Origin: Micropterus salmoides
Lineage: Eukaryota > Chordata > Actinopteri > Centrarchiformes > Centrarchidae
DNA: 64,000 bases
Assembly: GCF_014851395.1 (NCBI RefSeq)
Contig: NW_024040928.1
Coordinates: forward strand, 15,391,012 to 15,455,011
Direction of reading: 5' to 3'
Position numbers and translations under genes: made by a program. How positions within the stretch are numbered: position 1 is the first letter of the stretch; each line of letters starts with the position of its first letter. The notes beneath the pieces are model-generated. The model was not told where the DNA came from. It did no database searches and was given only the letters and a program-made list of their open reading frames with translations. Positions 23,741-35,648 of the stretch are shown one piece after another.

Positions 23741-26700
23741 ATGAGGTCAGCTAAGGTCATCGCCATGGTGACCTTTGCTGAGACGACACAGGCCTCCCTT
23801 ATGGAGCTGCGTGAGCCGACCAGCCTGACCGCGACCCTGTCCCCTGGGCTGCGGCGGAAAAAGATACTGTGGCAGAATGCTGTAAAACACATCATTATCC
23901 AGCAGGAGCTCAACGCCCAGGTGACTGATTATCCCACAGTCATCAGTAGATTTGTTGCATGCTGATGCAAGGGCTGTTTGTACCTACTCTTTTTAGGAAT
24001 GGGTATCAATACCTTTATGGTATCGACTGAAACAGCCCAGTATCGAGTGGAATCGAACTCCAATTGAACCAGTACTTCATTCATAATTTTTGTAGTCAGA
24101 TCGCAGCAAATAATGGTTGTTTGTATGGTTTTGCTTGCAGCCAAACACGCAAGCAACACACCAAAAGAAAGAGAAGAGCATGCATTTTATCCTTATGTGC
24201 CTGCACCACAGACTGTATTAAAAAAAAGGCCTGCACGCGCCGAGTCCATCTGTGATTTTAATAGCCGCTCACCTTCGGCTGCGGTCTCAGGCATGTTTTC
24301 GTTGCCGTTTTAAGTTTATCGGCAGAAGCTTGGCTTTCCGTTGGTTTCATCTTCTGGTATCATTTAACACTTCTCTGTACAGTTTTACTTGCTATTCACA
24401 TCATTTGTCACTGATCAATCACTGTGTTCCATCACATCAATTAAACGCTTTTGTGGCGCAGCAGCGATCAGCTGATTTTACCCACGGAGCGTCCGGCTGC
24501 AGCTGCGGCTACTTCAGGTGTAGTTGGTCTGCTCGGCTGGACGTGCAGCCTCTCTTTTCCTCTGTCTGCTTCTTTAAAGTCTTCAGTGTAGTTAAGTGAC
24601 TGGTCTAAACAGACTCATTTCTCGTTTTATAATTGTTACTGTCATTTTTGGAGGAGGAGGTTTGCCCAATACTTTATGTAACAGTTATTTGAAACAAGAA
24701 AAAATAAAATAGATAACCTTGCTTGTCCATAACAATAAAAATAATAGGCTACCAATCACTTACTATGGCTTCAACAGGTGGGATTTTATCCAAGGTATCT
24801 AATGAAGACTCTATTGGTATCTGTATCACTTTAAACGGTACGGTAGTAATCTTTACTCATTACTATTGACGGCAACGTTGCCCTGCACGATTGCTCTAAA
24901 AGTTGCTCTGTGTATCATCAGCTTAAGGGTACTGGTTTTGGTTCTGGTATCATAAAATACAATGGAGGTAGGCCTATAGAATTTCATTTGTGGTGCTTAA
25001 AATTTTGACAAAATATTTTTGACACAAAAATGTATATGCAAAAAAATAATACTTTGAGAACCACAAATTAAATTCTATTCACTTCAGTTGTATTGGCGTG
25101 GTTGCCAAAAATTAATTTGTTTTCCACCATAAAGCCATTTCTAGACCATTAGGTGTGAACTTCAAAGAAAGGTGTGCGATGTCGCAGTGAATACGCCTGA
25201 TTTCTGTTGTGTTTGACAGGTGGGTGTGGAGCCAGCAAGAAAAATCTTTGTGACAGACACCTACATGGAGGAGATCAACAAACAAATCCGCGACAAGGCC
25301 TCACGCGGGGTCACGAAACGCCGTCCTCCACATTCAGAGTGCACCCTTCCCAGTCCTGCGGTTCCACCAGCACATCCAACGGTATGAGGGGCTCTTGAAT
25401 GACTACGCCAGCGATGCCGACTTCTTCGTGCACTGGGGCCACACAGTTCGTGGAGTCTACATACCTTCCCTGAGGCACACCTTCAAGTCTGGTGATCTGG
25501 AGAAACTCTACCAGGAACACTACTCCCACCAAAGACGCAACTCCCTGGTCGTCACCAATGTAATCGATGCCGTTGCCAAGCTACACGCATTGGTTCTGTA
25601 CCTGGCACAGGCCCCTGAGGCGGCCACAGACACTCTGCGTGGGTGTCTGACAGGTGTTTTCATGATGTTAGCCATAGCACTGTGCATCATGGTGTTAACC
25701 TGCAAAAACTCCATGTCCCCACGGTGGCTTCACTACGCTGGCCTAGCAAGCTGGCTGTCGCAGACCACACAGGTGCTGGGGGGACTGGTGTACGGACTGG
25801 AAAAAGACCCATCATGGTATGTTTTGTTCACATTGTTCGCCACATACACGCTGCTGCCCTTACCTCTGCTGTGGGCCATGTGCACAGGTTCCCTTACCTC
25901 AGTACTGCACCTTCTGATGGAGATAGTGTGCCACTACAATGATGTCGTACATTTGAGAAAGGTGAGAAAATCAACTGACTAAACAGTTTTTTGAGAAATA
26001 TTAAAATGTCTGACTTTTTAAAAAAATTTATCAGTACCAAACCAAAATGTCCATTTAATAATAATTTTCTTGTGATCTCGAGATAATGAACCATAGCTGA
26101 ATACAGGGGTCAGCAGGGGCGTTTCTTTATGATAATGTTCGTGTCAATTAGTGTTTACATCAGTTAGTAGAGCGCAGCACTTGCATCCCAAGTATTGCAG
26201 GTTTGACTCCTGCTCTTTGCAAAGTTTTTTTATTCTTCTTTTGTGTGTTTTTTAATCATTCCCTTCAACAAAGCTGTTATCAAGAGATTCAGGGGAATCC
26301 AATCACACATTTCCCCACGGCTATTTCAAAGGTTCTGAAATAGCCTCAGGAAATGTGTAGTTAAATGGATTCCCCAGAATGAGAAGCAGATGAATTTCCT
26401 CTGCCGAATGATGGGGAAATGAAAAGTCCATAGGTTGATGAATGTGGACCAATCACGGGGATGCCTACACTCCAGCAGGTGATTAGTTGTGAGCATGTGA
26501 ATCAGTCATTTTCATAGCAACTTTGTCGAAGAGGAATGTGAAATAGATTTTGTTTTTAAATCGGCTCTCTATGAGGAGTGAACTCGCAATCTTAAGATTA
26601 CAAGTCATGTACTTTTCTCACTGAGCTAATCAATGACATAAAAGCTACTTTGAAATTACCATTATGAAACGTTCTTGCCAACCCCTGTGTTCAACTACTG

Positions 26701-29700
26701 TTTTGTTATCTCGAGCTCACGAGAAAATTATCCCGTTATCACGAGAAAATGATCTCGTTATCATGAGAAAACAACAGTCTTTATCTCGAGATCACAAGAT
26801 AAATATCCCATTATCATGGGAAAACGGAGTAAAATAAAGATAAGAATCGATGGCCGCTTAGGGCTTCCGTACTTAACACCCAGGGGTGGACAGTAAGTAC
26901 ATTTACTCAAGTACTGCACTTAAGTGCAAATTAGAGGTATTTGTACATTACAAGTATTTTCTTTTAATGGCACTTTCTACTTCTACCCCACTACATCTCA
27001 GAGGGAAGTATTGTACTTTTTACTTCACAACATTTTTCTGACAGCTTTAGTTAATAGTTATTTACAAAGTAAGATTATGACACACAAAACATAGCTCAGC
27101 TGTTTATACAGTTTGTAGGCCTACATTAGTTAATTGATAGTTATTTTGATCATTATGTATTTTTTGTGTAAAAACTTACATGAGTACTTTTACTTTTGGC
27201 CATAATTTTTTTACTTATTTTTTACTTTTACTTAAGTAACATTTTCAATGCAGTAATTTTACTTCTAACAGAGGAATTTTACAGTGAGGTATTCGTACTT
27301 CATCAACCACTGTCTATGCCTACATTGTATATCCATTATTGGCAACAACTTTATTTGTATTTTACCAATTATTACTCCCATCTACACCCCACTTACATTG
27401 GTTTTTCATGGTTAATATTAATTGTATAAATGCAAACTCTCTCTTGGATCCAGGTGTTTGCCAAAGGCCTGCTGTACCTTGGTATGAACACAGCTGGATT
27501 GTTCATCCACTACCTGACAGACCACGCCCAGAGACAGGTTTTCCTGGAGACACGACGTTGCATCGAGGGTCGCCTCAAACTAGAGCAAGAGAACCAGAGA
27601 CAGGTACAGTGACTGCTGTCATCGTGCTTTAGGTCAGACAGGGACATATTGGATTACGACCACTGTTATCACTTTTCTCTGAACCTTGGTACAATCTTTT
27701 CTAATATTTATCAGTTAAAGGACATAAAAAGGCTCTGGCTTGTGTGTAAAAAAGCATTAAGCTGGTTACACCACACAATGTCAAATGGAGTTTATGATTT
27801 TGCCACACAGGAGCGTCTGGTGCTGTCAATCCTGCCTCGCTTTGTTGCCTTGGAGATGATCGCTGACATGAGCTCTTTAGAAGATGAACTCAATCCTCAG
27901 GAGTTTCATAAGATCTATATCCACCAGTACAAAGATGTCAGGTACACACACATGCACACACACATAATGTTGGTATGTTAGTTTTTAAGAGGCTAATATA
28001 TGAAGATTTTAGGAAGTAAGTTTCTCATGAATGGCTCTTATTTCAATGTTGTAAATGATTTAATATCAAATTACAAACAGTTCACATTCATGTCTTCCAT
28101 GTGTTTACTGGAACTAAACATTTCATCAGGTTAAATTTATATGCTGTTAGCATACCCCTTCTTTTACAACTCTCTCTCTCCTCTTTGCAGCATCCTTTTT
28201 GCAGACATCAAGGGCTTCACTCTGTTGTCCATGAACCTGGCAGCCCAGGATCTGGTTCGAATCCTCAACGAGCTCTTTGGACGCTTTGACCGACTGGCAG
28301 ACGTGAGAATTACAGCTCTTTTTCTTTTATGATAACATATATTTGACTATTCTATCAACAATTTATTTTCTCTTTTCCATGGTGTCTTGTCTCTTCCTCA
28401 TTACAGGAGCACCACTGCCTGCGGATAAAGATACTGGGAGACTGTTATTACTGTGTGTCGGGGGTCCCTGAGCCACAGCGCGCCCATGCCCGTCATTGTG
28501 TTGAGATGGGCCTGGCTATGATCAACACTATACGGTCAGTCATAGCTCGCTGGAGTTCATGAGGGGTTATCATTCCCCTCAAGAATAATGATTAATTTAA
28601 TTTCATTACTTTTGCATTTCAAGAGAGGGCATCAAGAATGATAAAAAAAATTTCAAACATATACAACTCTGTGTCTGGGCCAAATCATATTCAGAAAAAG
28701 TCTGTAGCCAATAAAACTTAGCTCAGCTGTAAGAAAAAACTAGTAGAAAGTTTTCTTTGTCATGTACGTTATGTGCAGAAAGAAATACACTGTTGGGCTC
28801 CTGAATTCTGACTAGAAATGTGAAAGCTCAATGGAAAATATGATTGATAATAATAGCTGTCAACACTAATATGGTTACTTTGCTACCCACTGGCACCAGG
28901 TGCATACGGAAGCAACTTAACTTTGACATGGACATGAGGATCGGGATCCACTCTGGCTCTGTCCTGTGCGGGGTGCTAGGCCTGCAAAAATGGCAGTTTG
29001 ACGTCTGGTCCTGGGATGTGGGCATTGCCAACATGCTGGAGGCTGGGGGCGTACCAGGGTGAGTGACTGACACTAGCTAATGTGTTACATGAAAGAGTAG
29101 CCCTTTGATGTAACAGATGTGATCTCTGCCTGGGTTATGTCATCCATATCCCACTGTTATTCCTCTATCGCTACTGTTCTGTTTTGTTGCAATGTCAAAC
29201 TTCAAAAATGGTCTAAAATGAAATTAAATTGCCTCACAAAGTTGCAGACCCTCAATTAGACAAACATTTGCTTTTTCATTTAATACAATGTTAGAGATTT
29301 TGAAAATTGTTGAACATGTACATATCCAAATATTCATCTTCTGCATTAGATGACACTTGACAGACTGCAGGCTTGTCTAGTCTTGGGCTTCCTTGTATAT
29401 AAAAAGCTAGCAAATAAGTACTTTCTTATCATTATGTTGGGAGAGCATTTCTTTGTACATCACCAATAATTTTCTCTCTCATCCAGACGCATCCACATCT
29501 CAAGGGCGACTCTGGACAGTCTGGAAGGGACCTATAAGATAGAAGATGGTCATGGCCGTGACAGGAACGAGTTTCTGCTCAAACACAACATCGACACTTT
29601 CCTCATCTGCCCTCAGGAGGAAAGGAACAAAGTTGACCATAGTCAGCCCCCCAAAGTCCAGAAAACCAATCGAACCTGGAACCCAGAGATGCCCTTTGGG

Positions 29701-32700
29701 ATCGCCATTGACACAAACAGTGTAGGTGGAGAGATACCAAAAAAGAGGGAAGGTGTTATCTTTAAAAGTATTCTATTGTTGGCCCCAAGTAGTAAACAAT
29801 TTCAGTACTAATACTAATGGCACAAGGCAAATCTGAGGTTCTTAAACCCTAAAAGACAAAGTTCAGCTGCACTGAACTAATTCCTCTCACACTATCATAT
29901 TCTTTTCTTGCAGATCCTGGCCTCCTTTACGAACGGCTCGCTTCCCAACATATGGCAGTCCACCTCCAAAGAGATTAACAAACGCATCAAACATGCCATT
30001 GAGGTCCGAAGCAGTGAGCGTATGCACAGGGAGCACATCACTCCACTGACCCTGGTGTTCAAAGACACACACATCGAGGACAAGGTAGAAGTAAATGCTA
30101 GATGGAATAAATGCTGGTTCAGACTGGGTTTGATAGGAGGACTTGAGTAAATACAAGTTAACAATGATGACTGTGATCTTCCTTTGATCTCTTTTGGTTG
30201 GCCCAGTTCTCACAGATGAGGGATGAAATGTTCAACTCCAACCTGGTCTGCTCTTTCATCATGCTCTTCTTTCTCATGTCTGCCCTGACTGTCATTTCTG
30301 CGCCCAGGTAGGAAGACACCCGCATTGCCAAGTCGAAGCTCACAGCACTAGTTAATTACATCTTTGTGAGTTTATCAGATTTAAATTGTTTCTTTATGCT
30401 CTTTTATTTTAAGTTTGAAATTGATATGTTCAAGGTTAGTGATTTTCTTTACCTTAATATTACCTAGTCTGTCATTGACATGTTCCCTGTATATCAACAA
30501 CAACAAGGTAAAATGAGCTTAGAGAACATGATTTGTCATATTCTCTGTAGTTTAATAGTAGTTTTAAGATATAATACATTTATTAAAAAGTCTTTTAAAA
30601 AGTTTGCATTTAAAGATACTGAACAATATTGTTACCGCCTACCACAGAAAATACCGTTTAAAGAAAATAGTTTTCTTTAACTCAAACTAATGAAATATAT
30701 GAACTAACTAGTGGGGTGTGTTAAGTAAGAGAAACATCAGGCATGTCAGAAGTGTATTGATGAGGGAAAATATAGTGTAATGCATGTTGGCTGGTGCAGT
30801 AAACTAAACGAGGGAAGTAGGCTGGTGTTGATGCAGTAGGCCCTCAGAGAGAGCAGTCCTTTTATGCCATCTAGGAAGCCCAACCAATATGGGCAGGTAT
30901 GTGCCGGCGACCCTCCTAGCTCCTCCTACCAGCATCTGCAAAACAGGCACTAGAGCAAGACAAACAGCAGGCAGAGTGGGAGGGTTCATCACAATATCAA
31001 AGGTAGCTTTTTTTTAGATTTTAAAGCCACTATGTGTAGGATTAATTTTTTTGTTACTTTGATGCTATCTGGATGTAGTATCAATAATGACATGTTATTT
31101 GGAGTTCATCCCACATCCCCTTAACATCACACTTTTATCAGAGCATATTTCACACACTTCCTCTTGTTTTTTCATTCCAACATGTATTAAAGAGGTGGTA
31201 TTATGCTTTTTGGCTTTTTCCCTCTCCTTTTTTGAGTTATACTCTTTTTTGTGCATGTAACAGGTTTGCAAAGTGAAAAAGCCCAAAGTGTTCCCATTTG
31301 TTTTATTTTTATATTTCCCTGTTGCTTTTATGTTTTATGTAAAGCACTTTGAATTACCTCGTTGTTGAAATGTGCTATACAAATAAACTTGCCTTGCCTT
31401 GCCATCTCCCACAGAAAACTCTGCTCTGAACTGCTTGAAAACAGCTCGTTTGTAGTCCAGCCCTTCGCTTCCTTTACTTGTGACGTCACAATGAAAACGC
31501 GTCATCAAGCTTGCCAAGTGGCTAGCGGGGTCAGGCACGCCCTCAAACCAAGCTAGTCTGAGCGGAGGCCCTTTGGCTGGACTCTCCCTTGTTTAGTTTT
31601 CCATTGTAGAAATGTTGTACCTGTACCTGCTTCCAGGTACTTTTCTTCCTATCACCTCACCTTTGTCCAGGTTCCAAGCGAGCTGAGGGATACTAAAATG
31701 TAACGTGAAAACACAGCAGACTGCTGATTGGTCAGAGAGAATATTCACTATTCACTGCATCATCATTGCCTGCACCAGACAGAGGCCAGCAACAGAGAGT
31801 TGTTTTATATTTTACAGTTTTCGTATGGAATTTCATCACTAAATCCACTTCTGAGAAGTTTTGAGGTGAGAAATCAGCTGTGTAGATTTCGAATATTGAC
31901 AATACGAGAAGTGATGGCGGAACAAAAATGTGCTTGAATATTTTCGGAGTTGAGGAGCTCCGCAAGTGGCTTTGGGGGAAGCCTGTGCCAACCCGCAGGA
32001 GGAGCGCGTGAGGCCGGCCAGCCGCCCGCTCACGGAGCCCTCTGCTCCCGCCGTCACACGGACCACTGCAGCAACAACGGCTGGAAGGTTTTCATACCGC
32101 TTATCTGTCTTTACATTCTGAGGAATGTTGAAACGTTTTAACTTAAAAAAGAGAAAGTTGTGTGGATCGCTGGTGTGTGTGTCGCATTGAACATTACGTT
32201 GCGGCAGTTGTGTGTGGCGTCCTATGGTGGCATCGCTATGACAACAAGCTACGTACTATCTTTCGGTACTATTGGTATTATCTGCAGCAATGGAAAACGG
32301 AGCAGGGCCAAGTCGAGTCTATCGATTTGCGCTATGGTAGCATTTTTTGGCAAGGCAGCATAGATCGTCAGAACACCGGCAACAGTTCAACGTTTAGTCC
32401 TGATGGTAAGATGTGGAACAATGATGTTGTGTGGTTGTGGACTTGTGAGTAACTTATACCATCTGCTAGGTTACGGTCGCAGTCTGAAGCAGCTTTGATT
32501 TGGATCACACTACCTTGTTTCTTACGACCCGCCCTTCTCTGCTTCTGATTGGCTAGTAGTCCTTACCTGGGAACTGCACATGTGCAACTCCCAACAAAGA
32601 TTTTATACAAGTAAGATGCATCACTCTGTAGCTCAAGAGCGGCGCGTACAACACATAGGGTGAAAAGAGGAGCTGCAGCAATGTGCAGTATGAGAAAAAT

Positions 32701-35576
32701 ATGGTGTTTTTTGAATGTAAACCTGTTCTGGTACAACCCCTAATTAAGATTTTGAACCTGAAAATAAGCATAATAACACCTCTTTAACATCTTCCCTACT
32801 CACTTCCTTCCTCTTCCTCTTAACCTTCTCCCTTGTTCTTCCTCGGCAGGCTGTTCCCAGCCATCCTCCAGTTTTCAGTCTTTCTGCTCGCCTACGTGGT
32901 GCTGCTGCTATTGGCCTTGGCTGAAGAGTTCAAGTGGACTCCTGCGGCGCTGCAGCAACTGTGCTGCTGGATCCACGAAAACAACAGTGCCCGCAACGTC
33001 TTCACCATCGCAGCCATCGTCATCAACTTTGGCTTGGTCTCTACTGACATGGTGAAAGTCTACACTAAACAGTATATGCATGAAAGAGAGCAAACTCCCT
33101 GCTAACTTATAAAGTGGCCTTCAGATGACAAGCAAACTACACTCTCAGGCACTGATTGGCACTTGAATCCAAAATAACCAAATATACAAAAAACAGCTCA
33201 CATCTTTAATATGTCTAAACATGAAATGTGAATTTGTTATATTGTGATTCTCTGTCTTCCTGGCTTTTGTTAGTTATCAAAGGTTTTATGTATATTTTGT
33301 GTCCAGGTATGGTGCATTCTCACAGACACAGACACCGCAGAGGCAGATGTAAGGGACAGAACAAACACAGCCTCACGTCCACTCACTGTCTGCACTTACC
33401 CCGAGGTACGGACAACAGCAGTTTTATCTGTCATCACAAACAATTAGACTGGTATAAAATAACAGAATAAAAATCACATTTTCTTGTTTAAAAGTTATCT
33501 CACCCAATTATTGTTTTTTACTTCAAGAAAGTGATCAAAAAACATTCTTCTTTAGCATCTCAAACCTCTTCTTCACTCCCTCCGCCCCGTCAGATCTTTG
33601 CGTTGAGTGGAGTGATTGCCATGGTGACTTGTGCCGTTTTCCTGCGTCTGAACTCTCTGCTGAAGCTGGCGGTGTTGCTGCTGGCGGTGGCTGTCTACTC
33701 CTACCTCATCCACCTGGCCTTCCTCACACTCGCACGCCACGATATGCTGCACAGGTTTTTTTTTTGTGTGTTTCCTATTGTACTGAACATGTCTTTAGTC
33801 ACATCACTTTAATTTACCATAATTTACACCTCACTATTCCACCTCTCATCATGAACTTCTGCACAGGTCTCACTATGTCAGGAGAAAAGGAGTGTCCATC
33901 CTTCTCATGGCCATGTTTATTGTTGCTGTCTTTTACAATGGACGGCAGGTACTGTTAAACTCACTGACATTTTTTTTTATGTACAGTACGTTTAGTTTAG
34001 TTTGCTTATAGTTTTTTTAATTTGATGTTGGTTTTCTCATTTTTCTAATCTGCATTATTGTGAGCAAATCTGTTGACTGAGTGGATGGGCTAAACGAGTG
34101 TGTCGCACACAGGGAGGTGACCTCTGATAGTTTTATCTATCATTTACTTTCTAGTGGGAGGCCACTGCCAGACTGGACTTCCTGTGGCGTCTGCAGGCCC
34201 AACAGGAAGTGGAGGACATGAGGGAACTGCGGGAACACAACAAGTGTCTGTTGCACAACATCCTGCCTTTGCATGTGGCGCGACATTTTCTGGACCGGAG
34301 CAAGAATGATGAGGTGCGGAAAACATGACCTCAACTGGACTGTATCAGCCTCTCCCTGCAATGCCGGTTTCTCAAATGATTTTTCCTTCATTGCTTTTAT
34401 CAGGGGAGCACATAAATATGGGGAGAATAATCCAGGTGTATTTGAGGATTATATATTTTAAATTCTGATTGGACAGTTATAAATATAAGAATATAGTTGG
34501 TGTTGCTGTGGTTTAAACAGTGTTTTTGAGTTTCTTGAATATTGAAATAAATTACTTAATTGTATATTATACAGACAATTTAGGTGAAATGTTTGGCAAT
34601 AAACATTATATGGGAGGGGAATTCACCAATCTAATTTTCATTAGTTTGGCTGGACTTTTTAAGCGTTCTTTCCTAAATGCCTTCACACATTTGTACAGTT
34701 TATTGTAATTTATCCATGCGGCTTTACATTGGGAATAACAGCTGACCTCTTAACTTGATGGCTAAACGTCATACTGAATAAATCAGTCTATACACCAGTC
34801 AAACAAAGAGGTTTTTAAGAACACCCTGTTAGGATGAAAAGTGCATGACACCATTTTCATTTCAGGAGCTTTACTCCCAGTCCTATGATGAAGTCGGTGT
34901 CATGTTTGCCTCCATCGCCGGCTTCAGTGAGTACTTTGAGCAGAAAGAGATCAAACATGAGGGAGTGGACTGCCTCCGACTTCTGAATGAGATCATTGCT
35001 GGCTTCGATGAGGTAAGTATGGGACTGGAAACTAAAGTATGCCCTCTTCAGTAGATTCTGATTATTTTTTGACACTTCACTATGTAAATAAAGTGATATA
35101 CAGTATGTATACATATAAGTATGGTACTGCTTTTGAAGGGTAACGTGCAAAGTTGTTTAGTGTGGATATATAGTAAGTTTATGGTAATCTTATATAATCT
35201 TTCAAATATATGTTTTTAGTACATTAATCTGTTGTATATTTAAGTGGTATTTGGGTTTTACCTGCCATCTTAGCTGGTATGAAATAAATAAGGTAGGGAC
35301 AGTGGAGTTTAATCCTGGACGTGCCATTGAAAAATGTGATTGCTACAACATGTGAGATGGTACTGTAATTTTACCTCTTTATCTGTTAATGGTTCTTTTA
35401 AAAAGTTGTTGGAGGAGTCGTACTTCTGCTATGTGGAGAAGATAAAGACCATTGGGAGCTGCTACATGGCTGCCTCCGGCTTAGCTCCAGACAAACAGGT
35501 GGGAGAGCCTCTTGCACACATTCTGCTATTTTGTGTTTTGTCTACATTTGCCCCCCCCCCCATATGTAACAATCCA

Positions 35577-35648
<72 letters not shown>

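Noticed and set aside
26164..26213. Possible tRNA gene on plus
   Set aside because: A good T-arm is present, but I could not build a proper acceptor stem or a normal anticodon loop (no T at position 33). It is treated as a tRNA-like part of a repeat.
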